Source: Myxococcales bacterium
GTDB lineage: Bacteria > Myxococcota_A > Polyangia > Nannocystales > Nannocystaceae
Direction: 5' to 3'
Assembly: GCA_020633315.1 (NCBI GenBank)
Contig: JACKDV010000024.1
Coordinates: 46,561 to 110,560 of the forward strand
Length of the DNA: 64,000 bases
The translations under genes were made by a program, and so were the position numbers. The number at the start of each line of letters is the position of its first letter. The first letter of the stretch is position 1. Positions 42,398 to 50,266 of this stretch are shown here, piece by piece. The notes under the pieces were generated by a model that searched no databases, had not been told where the DNA came from, and worked only from the letters and a program-made list of their open reading frames with translations.

Positions 42398-43880
42398 CCG
42401 AGCTGAGCTCGGCCGGCGTCTCGAGCGGCAGGCTGAGCCGGAAGGTGGTCCCCTCCCCGGGCGTGCTCTCGAACTCGAGCTCGCCGCCGTGCGCGGCCAC
42501 GATCTGGCGCGCCACGGGCAGCCCGAGCCCGGTACCGTCGCGCTTGGTGGTGGCGAAGGGCTCGAACACGTCGATGCCCTCGGGGATCCCCGCCCCGGTG
42601 TCGCTCACCTCGATGATGAGCTGCTCGCCGTCCTCGTGGACCCCGAGCCCGAGCACCCCGCCGCCCTCCATCGCCTCGACCGCGTTCTTGGCGAGGTTGA
42701 GCAGCACCTGGGTCATCTTCTGGCGATCCATCGGGACCGCCGGCAGCGACTCGCCGAAGCGAGTCTCCACCCGGACCCCGCGCTCGCCGAACTCGGCCTC
42801 GTGGTCCTGCACGAAGTCCTGCAGCAGCGAGTGGGGCTCCACCGGGCGCAGGATGAAGGACTGCCGCCGCGACATGCTGCGGAACTCGTCGAGGAGCTGG
42901 GACAGCCGGCGCACCTCGTGGTCGACCCGCTGGACCAGCGGCGCGAGCTCGGCCGAGGGCACCCCCTTGACGATGCGACGCTGGATGAGCTGGAGGTTCA
43001 TCAGCATGCCGTTGAGCGGGTTGCCCACCTCGTGGGCGAACTTGGCCGAGGTGGTGCCGATCGCGGCCAGGCGCTGGCGCTCGGCCGCCCGCTGGCGCAG
43101 GCGGACGGTCTCCGAGATGTCGCGCATGAACGCGGCGTAGCGGGCCTCTTCGTCCACGCCCACCTTGGTCACCGACAGCTCGATGGGGAACACCTCACCG
43201 CCCTTGCGCTGGCCCTGCACCACCCGGATCCGCCCGATGGCCTTGGCCGATCCGGTGCGCTCGTACTGCGCGATGTAGCCGTCGTGCTGCGAGCGGTACG
43301 GCTCGGGCATGAGCACGTCGACCTTCTGGCCGAGGACCTCGTGGGGTCCGTAGCCGAAGATCCGCTGGGCCGACGGGTTGAACACGATGATCCGCGCGTG
43401 GCGGTCGATGAGGACGAAGGCGTCCTGGGTGCTGGCGATCACGCTGGAGAAGCGAGCCTGCTCGCGGGCGACGGCCCGCTGCACCGCGGTGTTGCGGGCC
43501 TCGTCGATGCCCACGGCCAGCATGCCGACCACGTGGCCCTCGTCGTCGAACAAGGGGCGGGCGTTCCACTCCATCTGGTGGAGCTGCCCCACGTGGTCGA
43601 TCATGGGGTGGCGCTTGGCGATCACCGGCTCGCCCTCCAGCGACCGGTGGTAGAGCTCGCGCAGCGCGTGCCGATCCTCCTGGGGCAGGAAGCGCTCGAA
43701 CCAGTCGGTCCCCACGAGCTCGCGAACGTCGGCGACGCCCCCGAGCTCGGCCAGGTAGCGATTGCCGGCCGCGATGCTGCCCTCGGGGTCCATCACCACG
43801 ACGACGCCACGCGTCGTGTCGAACAGGGCCGCGGCAAGCTCGGTCTCTCGGGCGAGAGCGTCGCTGAGGGTCTTGGTCAT
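42372..43880 (-). CDS. PAS-PAS sensor histidine kinase
   Basis: A 502-residue cytoplasmic kinase. Two PAS domains (about 15-135 and 135-255; the second has VLIDRHARIIVFNPSAQRIF and FMRDISETVRL) are followed by HisKA with His in AKFAHEVGNPLNGM and by HATPase (LLNLAKNAVEAMEGG, DTGAGIP, GTGLGLPVARQI). The HEVxNPL H-box is typical of the NtrB/HPK4-like group. There is no receiver. The start at 43880 (MTKTLSDAL) is preferred to the ATG at 43916. It is the last gene of a minus-strand run that begins with serC. Confidence 0.92.
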   Translation of the reverse strand: MTKTLSDALARETELAAALFDTTRGVVVVMDPEGSIAAGNRYLAELGGVADVRELVGTDWFERFLPQEDRHALRELYHRSLEGEPVIAKRHPMIDHVGQLHQMEWNARPLFDDEGHVVGMLAVGIDEARNTAVQRAVAREQARFSSVIASTQDAFVLIDRHARIIVFNPSAQRIFGYGPHEVLGQKVDVLMPEPYRSQHDGYIAQYERTGSAKAIGRIRVVQGQRKGGEVFPIELSVTKVGVDEEARYAAFMRDISETVRLRQRAAERQRLAAIGTTSAKFAHEVGNPLNGMLMNLQLIQRRIVKGVPSAELAPLVQRVDHEVRRLSQLLDEFRSMSRRQSFILRPVEPHSLLQDFVQDHEAEFGERGVRVETRFGESLPAVPMDRQKMTQVLLNLAKNAVEAMEGGGVLGLGVHEDGEQLIIEVSDTGAGIPEGIDVFEPFATTKRDGTGLGLPVARQIVAAHGGELEFESTPGEGTTFRLSLPLETPAELSSVNLPIVRS

Positions 43881-43938
43881 CGCGTAACGTAAGGCCCGAT
43901 TCCTTGTTGTTAGCACGATTCGTCCGGGAATCCCGCTG

Positions 43939-44541
43939 TCAGCGTCCCTCGGGACGGAGAGCCCGGCGGTGAGTCACCCACGCGGATTCCGCATCGGCGA
44001 AGCGCCAGGGGAGGCAACGGTGCTCTGGCTCGGCGTAGTCGATGCCGATTCGCCGGCCCGTGGCGATCGATGCGGGGGGATCCCCGGCACGGATGAACAG
44101 GCCTCCGGGACGATCCAGCGGATGATGGGACCATCCCGTGTCGAGATCGAGGGCCTGGCCGATCTTGCCGGGGCCAGCCAGCGATGCGGGGCCGGTGGCC
44201 CCGCCGCGACGACGCTCGATCTCCTCGAGCCCGGCCACCGGCTCGCACGCTCGGATGAGCACGGCCTGGGCCTCCCCATCGGCTCCGGTCACCACGTTGA
44301 GCATGTTGTGGATCCCGTAGCAGAGGTAGACGTAGGCGCGGCCGGGGGGTCCCCACAGCGGGGCGTTGCGCTCGGTGAGCCCGGAGCGTGCGTGACACGC
44401 GGTGTCCCCGGGCCAGCGGTAGGCCTCCACCTCGGTGATCCGCAGGACCACGCCATCGCGGCACAGGTGTCGCCCCAGCAGGTCCGGGGCGACCTCGAGG
44501 ACGTCGCGGGCGAAGAAGCTCCGCGGCAGGGGCCGGGACAT
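43939..44541 (-). CDS. mpg: 3-methyladenine DNA glycosylase (AAG/MPG type)
   Basis: A 200-residue enzyme of the alkyladenine glycosylase fold: FFARDVLEVAPDLLGRHL start, catalytic Glu in RITEVEAYRWPGD, substrate-binding ACHARSGLTERN and YVYLCYGIHNMLNVV, and GPGKIGQALDL. It removes alkylated purines, leaving an abasic site for repair. Length is close to that of the bacterial enzymes (about 200). It stands between the PAS kinase and the SUFU-domain gene on the same strand. Confidence 0.96.
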   Translation of the reverse strand: MSRPLPRSFFARDVLEVAPDLLGRHLCRDGVVLRITEVEAYRWPGDTACHARSGLTERNAPLWGPPGRAYVYLCYGIHNMLNVVTGADGEAQAVLIRACEPVAGLEEIERRRGGATGPASLAGPGKIGQALDLDTGWSHHPLDRPGGLFIRAGDPPASIATGRRIGIDYAEPEHRCLPWRFADAESAWVTHRRALRPEGR

Positions 44542-44598
44542 GGCCGCATGGTCGCCGAGCGCCGCCGCGTTGTCACGGCCGGGGCTCGCGAGTCCCGG

Positions 44599-45309
44599 CT
44601 AGATCATGATCCCCAGCTCGTAGCGGCGAAACAGCGTGGAGCGGCGGGGATCCTCGCGCATCGAGCCGCGCCGGGGATCGGTGATGGCCAGCGGCGCCGC
44701 CTCGCGCACGAGGCCGACCTTTCGCTTCAGATCCCACTCGCCCATCGCCTCGAGCTCGTCGCGAGTGAGGCCGAACAGCAGCAGCAGCAGCACCGAGCCG
44801 TGCGGGGTGTCGACCTTGCCCAGCTGTGGATCGGGCACGCACACCACCCCCTCGAGCGCGGTGGGGCGCTCGGCGGCATCGGCCATGGGCGGCGCCAGCG
44901 GACCGCCAAGATCGATCACGTGCCCGCTGTCGAGCGCGTGGTGCCCCGACAGCACGTAGTGCCCCAGCGCCTGCAGCAGCTGCACCGCCCACGCGGGCGG
45001 CCGCTCCTGCCCGGGCGCCCGGGGCAGGCGCAGCCCCAGCTCGAAGCCGAAGCCGCTGTGCTCCGGGTCGGGCGACGACTTCTCGAACAGCTCGCTCAGG
45101 CCGTAGCCCACCAGGTGCCAGTGGTCGGGCCCCGTCGCCTCGTAGGCCACCACCGCGGGCAGCGGGCTATGGCCCTCCAGGTCGTACGCCCGCTGGCTGG
45201 CGAACTGGTGCGGGGTCTGGCCCGGGTAGAGCACCCCGAGGGCCCGATCGAGCGCCGCCCAGCCGGGCGCGTGCACGGGATACCGCGGATCGTCACCGGT
45301 CTCGCTCAT
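44599..45309 (-). CDS. SUFU (suppressor of fused) domain protein
   Basis: A 236-residue protein matching the bacterial SUFU fold: WHLVGYGLSELFEK and SGFGFELGLRLPR are the core strands, with later GVVCVPDPQLG and a Leu-rich LLLLFGLTRDELEAM block. Bacterial SUFU proteins often act as immunity proteins against polymorphic toxins, but no toxin gene is nearby. It starts 1 base after the serC stop, so it is co-transcribed with an amino-acid biosynthesis gene, more consistent with a housekeeping or unknown role. Confidence 0.85.
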   Translation of the reverse strand: MSETGDDPRYPVHAPGWAALDRALGVLYPGQTPHQFASQRAYDLEGHSPLPAVVAYEATGPDHWHLVGYGLSELFEKSSPDPEHSGFGFELGLRLPRAPGQERPPAWAVQLLQALGHYVLSGHHALDSGHVIDLGGPLAPPMADAAERPTALEGVVCVPDPQLGKVDTPHGSVLLLLLFGLTRDELEAMGEWDLKRKVGLVREAAPLAITDPRRGSMREDPRRSTLFRRYELGIMI

Positions 45310-45310
45310 C

Positions 45311-46426
45311 TCAGGCCTTGCGCTCGAACTCCCGCATGAACTCGCACAACACCTTCACGCCCTCCTCGGGGAAGGCGTTGTAGATCGAGGCGCGGCAGCC
45401 CCCCACCGAGCGGTGCCCCTTGAGCCCCGACAGCCCCGCCCTGGTCGCCTCGCTCAGGAAGCGCTTGGTCTGGGCCTCGGCGTCGTCGCCCTGCAGGGTC
45501 CAGGTGACGTTCATCGTGGAGCGGCTGCCCGGCTGCGCGTGCGGCCGGTACAGGCTGCTCTCGTCGAGCAGGGCGTAGAGGGCATCGGCCTTGCGCTGGT
45601 TTCGCTCGCCCATCGCCGTCGCCCCGCCCTGGGCCTTCACCCAGGCGAGCACGTTGCGCAGCACCATGATCCCGAAGGTGTTGGGCGTGTTGTAGAGGCT
45701 GTCGTTCTCCGCGTGGGTGGAGTAGCGCAGCATCGTGGGCACGTGGCCCACCGGCTCGCGCGCCAGCAGGTCCTTGCGGATGAACACCAGGGTCACGCCC
45801 GAGGGGCCCAGGTTCTTCTGCGCGCCCGCGTAGCCCAGGGCCACGCGCTCGAGCACCATCGGTCGCGCCCCGATGTCGGAGCTGAGGTCCACCACCAGCG
45901 GGGTGTCGCCCGCGTCGGGCAGCTCGCTCCACTCGGTGCCGAAGATCGTGTTGTTGCTGGTGACGTGCAGGTAGCTAGCCCCCGCGTAGCTCCGGGCCGC
46001 CGGCATCGCGGGGATGCGGTCGTAGCCGGTGTCGGCCGCGCTGGCGACCACCTCGGTGGGCCCCAGCGCCTTGCTCTCCTTGGCTGCCTTCTTCGACCAC
46101 GCCCCCGTGTCGATGTAGGCGGCCGGGCGATCGGCCTGGCGCAGGTTCATCGGCACCATCGCAAACTGCAGGCTGGCCCCGCCCTGCAGGAACAGCACCT
46201 CGTGCTCGGCCGGGATCCCGATCACCTCGTGGCACAGCGCCTTGGCCTCCTGGTGGATGGCGTCGTAGGTCTTGCTGCGGTGGGAGATCTCGAGGATCGA
46301 CAGCCGGGACTCCAGCGAGTCGTCGCCCGGGACGTCGAGCGAGCGCACGGCCTCCGCGGTCCGCTCGAAGACCTCGGGAGGCAGGATCGCGGGACCGGCC
46401 GAGAAGTTGAACGGGCGCTGCTTCAT
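45311..46426 (-). CDS. serC: Phosphoserine aminotransferase
   Basis: A 371-residue PLP enzyme that converts 3-phosphohydroxypyruvate and Glu to phosphoserine. The family start MKQRPFNFSAGPAILPPEV is clear and fixes the start at 46426. The catalytic Lys lies in YAGAQKNLGPSG, and FLQGGASLQFA, TSNNTIFGTEW and NTPNTFGI are the SerC substrate-site blocks. Length is near the usual 360. It heads a minus-strand run with SUFU, mpg and the PAS kinase. Confidence 0.98.
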   Translation of the reverse strand: MKQRPFNFSAGPAILPPEVFERTAEAVRSLDVPGDDSLESRLSILEISHRSKTYDAIHQEAKALCHEVIGIPAEHEVLFLQGGASLQFAMVPMNLRQADRPAAYIDTGAWSKKAAKESKALGPTEVVASAADTGYDRIPAMPAARSYAGASYLHVTSNNTIFGTEWSELPDAGDTPLVVDLSSDIGARPMVLERVALGYAGAQKNLGPSGVTLVFIRKDLLAREPVGHVPTMLRYSTHAENDSLYNTPNTFGIMVLRNVLAWVKAQGGATAMGERNQRKADALYALLDESSLYRPHAQPGSRSTMNVTWTLQGDDAEAQTKRFLSEATRAGLSGLKGHRSVGGCRASIYNAFPEEGVKVLCEFMREFERKA

Positions 46427-46550
46427 GCGCCCCATTGGCCCGGATTTTTGGGACGAGCGCAATTTCCCGGCCAAGCCCATGGAATCACTGGATTTCGAGG
46501 GCTCCACCGCGGCCGTCCGAGCATGGCTCTGATTTTCGGTGGGGGCTCGC

Positions 46551-46556
46551 TACGAT
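46551..46556 (+). promoter_or_regulatory. -10-like box TACGAT of the membrane-protein gene
   Basis: TACGAT ends 8 bases before ATG 46565. Confidence 0.45.
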
Positions 46557-46564
46557 CCCTCGCG

Positions 46565-47014
46565 ATGACCGAGGCCGACCGGACTCCGTGGTGGCTCGTG
46601 GTCCTGGCGGTCGTCGGGGCGACCGCGTGCGGCGTGCTGGTGACCGGCTTCAAGGACGTCCCGCGCCTCGTCGTGCTGGGCCTGTTCGTGGTCCACGCGA
46701 TGCGCCGCTGGGCTCCGGCCGGAGCGGGGACGGCGATCCAGACGCTGATGCTGCCCACCCTGGGCGCGGTGCTGGTGGGCGCGCTGGTCTACGGCGCGCT
46801 GGCGGCCGCCGCCCCCGAGACCGAGCACCCCGACATGCCGATCGGAGAGGTGGTCGCGGGAGGATTCGCCGGGATCGTCACGGGGGCCGTGCTGCTGGGG
46901 AGCTACCTGGCACGCTGGCGCAAGGACGATCGAGCGCGGAGCCGAGTGGGCTGGGTGCTCGATCTGTGCGGGCTCGGGTGCTTGCTCGGGGCGCTCGTCG
47001 ACACGTGGACCTGA
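46565..47014 (+). CDS. Four-helix membrane protein of unknown function
   Basis: A 149-residue protein with four predicted helices (WWLVVLAVVGATACGVLVTG, LVVLGLFVVHAM, LMLPTLGAVLVGALVYGALA and VVAGGFAGIVTGAVLLGSYL) and a short C-terminal hydrophobic end. No catalytic residues or known family are evident. It is divergent from serC, with 138 bases between the two starts. Confidence 0.75.
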   Translation: MTEADRTPWWLVVLAVVGATACGVLVTGFKDVPRLVVLGLFVVHAMRRWAPAGAGTAIQTLMLPTLGAVLVGALVYGALAAAAPETEHPDMPIGEVVAGGFAGIVTGAVLLGSYLARWRKDDRARSRVGWVLDLCGLGCLLGALVDTWT

Positions 47015-47114
47015 GCGGCTCGCGCGGGCTCGAGCCTCGCTCCTCACCAACGCGTGCAGCGCGTGAGTGAGCCCGGCTCCGCGGGAGCCCTTGGACTCGC
47101 AGCGAGCCGCGATG

Positions 47115-47120
47115 TAGCGT
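47115..47120 (+). promoter_or_regulatory. -10-like box TAGCGT of the cyclophilin gene
   Basis: TAGCGT ends 9 bases before GTG 47130. Confidence 0.45.
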
Positions 47121-47129
47121 CGGGCCACC

Positions 47130-47690
47130 GTGGCAGGTCCCAACTTCCCCTCCCCCCAGCAGCTCGTCCCCGGCGACGGTGAGCTCCGTGCCACCCTCCA
47201 CACCTCGATGGGCGACATCACCATCGCCCTGCTCGAGCAGGTGGCGCCCGACACCGTGGCCAACTTCGTGGGCCTGGCCACCGGGTCGCAGGAGTGGACC
47301 GATCCGCACACCGGCGGGCCCGGCCAGGGGCCGCTGTATCGCGACGTGATCTTCCACCGGGTGATCGCCAACTTCATGATCCAGGGAGGCGACCCCACCG
47401 GTACCGGGCGCGGCGGTCCCGGCTACCGCTTCGGCGACGAGTGCAGCCCCAGCGCGCAGCACGACGGCCCCGGGGTCCTGTCGATGGCCAACGCCGGCCC
47501 GGGCACCAACGGCTGTCAGTTCTTCATCACCCTGCGGGCCACGCCCCACCTCGACGGCAAGCACACCGTCTTCGGGCGGGTGGTCGCGGGCATGGACGTG
47601 GTGGATGCGATCGGCAAGGTGGCCACCGCTCGCGGCGATCGTCCGATCACGCCGGTGACGATCGCCTCGATCGACATCGCGCGCGCCTGA
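47130..47690 (+). CDS. Cyclophilin-type peptidyl-prolyl cis-trans isomerase
   Basis: A 186-residue cytoplasmic cyclophilin (no signal peptide) that speeds Pro isomerisation in folding. Family residues are present: the catalytic Arg in IFHRVIANFMIQGGDP, the GTGRGGPGYRF loop, LSMANAGPGTNGCQFFIT and the closing HTVFGRVVAGMDVV. The usual active-site Trp in the LDGKHTVFG block is His, as in many bacterial members. It converges with the second ATP-grasp gene, with a hairpin between them. Confidence 0.95.
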   Translation: MAGPNFPSPQQLVPGDGELRATLHTSMGDITIALLEQVAPDTVANFVGLATGSQEWTDPHTGGPGQGPLYRDVIFHRVIANFMIQGGDPTGTGRGGPGYRFGDECSPSAQHDGPGVLSMANAGPGTNGCQFFITLRATPHLDGKHTVFGRVVAGMDVVDAIGKVATARGDRPITPVTIASIDIARA

Positions 47691-47722
47691 TCGCGCGCGG
47701 CAGACCACCTGAGTCCCTCGCG

Positions 47723-47747
47723 GCGAGGGCCGCAACCAGGCCCTCGC
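47723..47747. terminator. Bidirectional hairpin between cyclophilin and graspetide ligase genes
   Basis: GCGAGGGCC and GGCCCTCGC form a perfect 9-bp stem with a 7-base loop, 32 bases after the cyclophilin stop and 27 bases after the ligase stop. Confidence 0.6.
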
Positions 47748-47774
47748 GCCCGGCGGGCCATCGGAGCTGCTCCG

Positions 47775-48800
47775 CTAGTGCGGATCGACGACCGCGCTCC
47801 GCCGCTTCCCGCGGCCGCACAGCAGATCGGCCAGCGCCTCGTCGATGGGCAGGCCCGGCGTCTCGAGCAGCCACATGTACTCGCCCGCCGGGTTGACCTC
47901 GAGGAACACGTGACGCCCCTGCGGGGTGACGACGAAATCGAAGGCGCCGTAGTTGAGGCCGAGCGCGTCCATCAGCGCGAGGGTGCCGGCATGGACCGCG
48001 GGGGGCAGCTCGTAGCGCTGCCACGCCTGGGCGAAGGCCGCCCCCTCGCGGCGCCAGTCCTCTTGCGCCCGCGGCAGCGACTGCGAGTCGATCGAGGCCG
48101 CCATCACCTGATCGCCCACCACCGTCACCCTCAGCTCGACTGCCTTGGTCAGCCGCTCCTGGAAGGTCATGGGACACAGCGACAGGCCCTCGAGATCCTC
48201 GAGATCCTCCTCGCTCACGGGGTTGGTGAACACCACCTGCTCGCGCCCCCCCTCGTCGAGCACCGCGAACGAGGCCATCATCTTGGTGATGATCCCCTCC
48301 GGGTTGCGGGCGGCGAAGGCCCGCACCGCGGTGGGATCGTTGGAGACCAGGGTGCGCGGGACCTCGAGCCCCACCCGCCGCGCGAGCGCGAGCTGCAGCG
48401 ACTTGAGCTGGGCGCGGCGCACCACCTCGAGACGATCGAGCACGAAGACCCCGCCGGCCTGGAGCATCGCCATCAGCCCGTGCACCACGCGACGGCTCTC
48501 CTCGATGGAGGGTGCGCGGAGCTGCGGGTCGAGGTCGGCGGGGATCCGGCCGCCCACCTGGGAGCGACGGTAGTAGACCGCGCTGATCTCCTCGAGGGCC
48601 AGCTCGCCCTGCGGCCCTACGATCCACCCGCGCGGCCGGGAGTCGCCCACGCCGGGCTCGTCGAGGATCGAGATCGTGGTCTCGGTGGGGAAGCGATCGG
48701 TGTCGAAGCGACGGGCCCGCACGCCGCGGGCCTCCACCGCCGCGGCGACCCGATCCACCGCGTCGTTGTCCTGGCTGTGGGTGACGATGAGGACGGTCAT
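47775..48800 (-). CDS. ATP-grasp graspetide ligase 2 (MvdC/MvdD-MdnB/MdnC family)
   Basis: A 341-residue ligase with the microviridin-type plan: a Rossmann-like N-terminal domain (TVLIVTHSQDNDAVDRV, then an acidic/aromatic block around AVYYRRSQVGGRIP), and a C-terminal ATP-grasp domain with VPRTLVSNDP and the Mg ligands in HVFLEVNPAGEYMWL. Members activate Asp/Glu side chains of a precursor peptide and close omega-ester or omega-amide rings. ATG 48800 overlaps the preceding ligase by four bases (ATGA). Whether it makes the esters or the amide cannot be read from the sequence. Confidence 0.93.
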   Translation of the reverse strand: MTVLIVTHSQDNDAVDRVAAAVEARGVRARRFDTDRFPTETTISILDEPGVGDSRPRGWIVGPQGELALEEISAVYYRRSQVGGRIPADLDPQLRAPSIEESRRVVHGLMAMLQAGGVFVLDRLEVVRRAQLKSLQLALARRVGLEVPRTLVSNDPTAVRAFAARNPEGIITKMMASFAVLDEGGREQVVFTNPVSEEDLEDLEGLSLCPMTFQERLTKAVELRVTVVGDQVMAASIDSQSLPRAQEDWRREGAAFAQAWQRYELPPAVHAGTLALMDALGLNYGAFDFVVTPQGRHVFLEVNPAGEYMWLLETPGLPIDEALADLLCGRGKRRSAVVDPH

Positions 48801-49795
48801 CGAGGGCTCTCCATCAAGGCATCGGCGATCGCGGCGGCCACGGGCAGCCCGGCGTCGCGCTCGAGCATCCCCCACTCGCCGGCGGGGTTGAGCTCGAGGA
48901 ACACGTGACGCCCGTCGGGGGTGACGATGAGGTCGGCGGCGCCGTAGACCAACCCCAGCGCTCGCACCAGCGCGAGCAGGGACGAGGCCAGCGCGTCGGG
49001 CAGCGAGGCCGGGCGCCAGCCCACCTCGGCCGGGGTGGCCTTGCGCCAGTCCACCCGGCCCTCGCGAGAGGTCGTGGCGTCGATGGCTGCGGCCAGGCAG
49101 CGACCGCCGCCCGCGTCGACCACCGCCACCCGCAGCTCGTGGGACTTGTCGATCTGCTCCTGGAACACCATGGGGCTGTGGCGCAGGCCGTCGAGCTCCT
49201 CGAGATCCTCGGGGCGCAGCTCGTTGGTGCGCACCAGGGGGGCGTGGCCGCCCATCGACTGCGACAGCGGGGTGAGCATCTTGGTCACCAGGCGCCCGCC
49301 CGCCGCGTCGTGGAACGCGAGCACTTGGTCGGGGTCGTTGGTCACCAGGGTGCGAGGGATCGTCAGGCCGAGCTCGCGGGCGATCCGGAGCTGCTGCAGC
49401 TTGTCGAGGGCCGCGCGATCGCGGTCGAGGGGGTTGACCACCCGGCGATGGCGGAAGCCGTCGAGGAACCCGACGAGAGCCGCCCGTGACTCGCGGATGC
49501 AGCCGTCGCGCAGCGAGGGATCGAGCTCCTCGTCGAGCCGGGGTCGCCACAGGCGGCGCAGCCACACCGCGCGCACCTGCTCCCCATCGATCGTGCCCTC
49601 GGCATCGTGCAGCACGCGACGCCCCTGGGGTTCGTCGTGGATGGTGGTGGTGAGGCGCAGCTCGGCGGGAAAGCCATCGCTGTCGATCCGCCGCGGCCGC
49701 GCCCCGCGGCGCACCAGCTCCTCGGCCACCCGGTCCACGGCGTAGTGATCACCGCGATGGGTCACGAGCAAGACGTGGTCGCGGGCGTCGGGCAT
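48797..49795 (-). CDS. ATP-grasp graspetide ligase 1
   Basis: A 332-residue paralogue of ligase 2 with the same blocks: HVLLVTHRGDHYAVDRV, AVWLRRLWRPRLDEEL, IPRTLVTNDPDQV, and the Mg ligands in HVFLELNPAGEWGML. Two such ligases are standard in microviridin loci, one for the two lactones and one for the lactam. It starts 57 bases after the precursor stop, with a hairpin in between, and is translationally coupled to ligase 2. Confidence 0.93.
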   Translation of the reverse strand: MPDARDHVLLVTHRGDHYAVDRVAEELVRRGARPRRIDSDGFPAELRLTTTIHDEPQGRRVLHDAEGTIDGEQVRAVWLRRLWRPRLDEELDPSLRDGCIRESRAALVGFLDGFRHRRVVNPLDRDRAALDKLQQLRIARELGLTIPRTLVTNDPDQVLAFHDAAGGRLVTKMLTPLSQSMGGHAPLVRTNELRPEDLEELDGLRHSPMVFQEQIDKSHELRVAVVDAGGGRCLAAAIDATTSREGRVDWRKATPAEVGWRPASLPDALASSLLALVRALGLVYGAADLIVTPDGRHVFLELNPAGEWGMLERDAGLPVAAAIADALMESPR

Positions 49796-49815
49796 GACGG
49801 CGAGCGAGGGAGAGT

Positions 49816-49845
49816 GGGCCGGGAACGGAGCTTCGTCCCCGGCCC
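49816..49845 (-). terminator. Intra-operon hairpin after the graspetide precursor
   Basis: GGGCCGGG and CCCGGCCC pair over 8 bp, and after a mismatch ACG/CGT extends the stem around a 6-base loop. It begins 7 bases after the precursor stop, read on the minus strand. Confidence 0.6.
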
Positions 49846-49852
49846 GGAGCGA

Positions 49853-50014
49853 CTAGTAGGTGGGGTACTCGTCGTCGTCCGACGGGTACTTGAGGGTCAC
49901 GTACGGAGGACCACGGCGGCCGCCCTGCACCTGCTCGAGCTCTTGCCCCTCGAGGTAGCGGGCGAAGAACGGCTTCTTGGACTTGTCCTTGGACTTCTCG
50001 TCTACTTTCTTCAT
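49853..50014 (-). CDS. mdnA: Microviridin-type graspetide precursor peptide
   Basis: A 53-residue gene too short for routine gene calling. ATG 50014 has GGGAGG upstream and the stop is TAG 49853-49855. Residues 1-14 are Lys/Asp/Ser-rich. Residues 15-24 read PFFARYLEGQ, the leader helix that microviridin ligases recognise (canonical PFFARFLE). A Gly-Gly pair lies at 31-32. The core holds TLKYPSDDDE (40-49), fitting the microviridin consensus TxKYPSDx(E/D)(E/D), followed by YPTY. By analogy T40-D46 and S45-D48 would be esters and K42-E49 an amide. Microviridins inhibit serine proteases. Two ATP-grasp ligases follow directly. Confidence 0.95.
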   Translation of the reverse strand: MKKVDEKSKDKSKKPFFARYLEGQELEQVQGGRRGPPYVTLKYPSDDDEYPTY

Positions 50015-50116
50015 TGATCTACGACCTCCCGATCGTGCAGCGACGATCGAAGATGTGGCATCCTAGGGTGGAAGCCGACCGAGGTCGAGGGACAATGCTC
50101 ACCGCAGAGGCCTCGG

Positions 50117-50157
50117 CGAGCGGATCGGGATCGCAATCGAGCGGATCGCGATCGCAC
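50117..50157. repeat. Tandem 21-bp repeat upstream of the graspetide precursor
   Basis: Two near-identical copies beginning CGAGCGGATCG at 50117 and 50138; the first 19 positions differ at one base (the 12th). The period is two helical turns. The pair lies 103-143 bases before the precursor start, in the 252-base gap after the mannosyltransferase gene, and may bind a regulator. Confidence 0.5.
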
Positions 50158-50266
50158 GCGGAGCGATGACGAGCCCGCGCGACGGCTGCGATCGGCGAGT
50201 GCTGCCCCGAGTCGCGCTGGATGTTCCCCCGACGCGGCGTCCCCGTCATCGACGATGCTCGGAGCC

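Noticed and set aside
44599..45309. SUFU protein as toxin immunity gene
   Set aside because: No polymorphic toxin, Rhs or secretion gene is present nearby and it is coupled to serC.
47130..47690. Cyclophilin as part of the graspetide pathway
   Set aside because: It is transcribed on the opposite strand, is a normal housekeeping-type isomerase, and a bidirectional hairpin separates it from the ligases.
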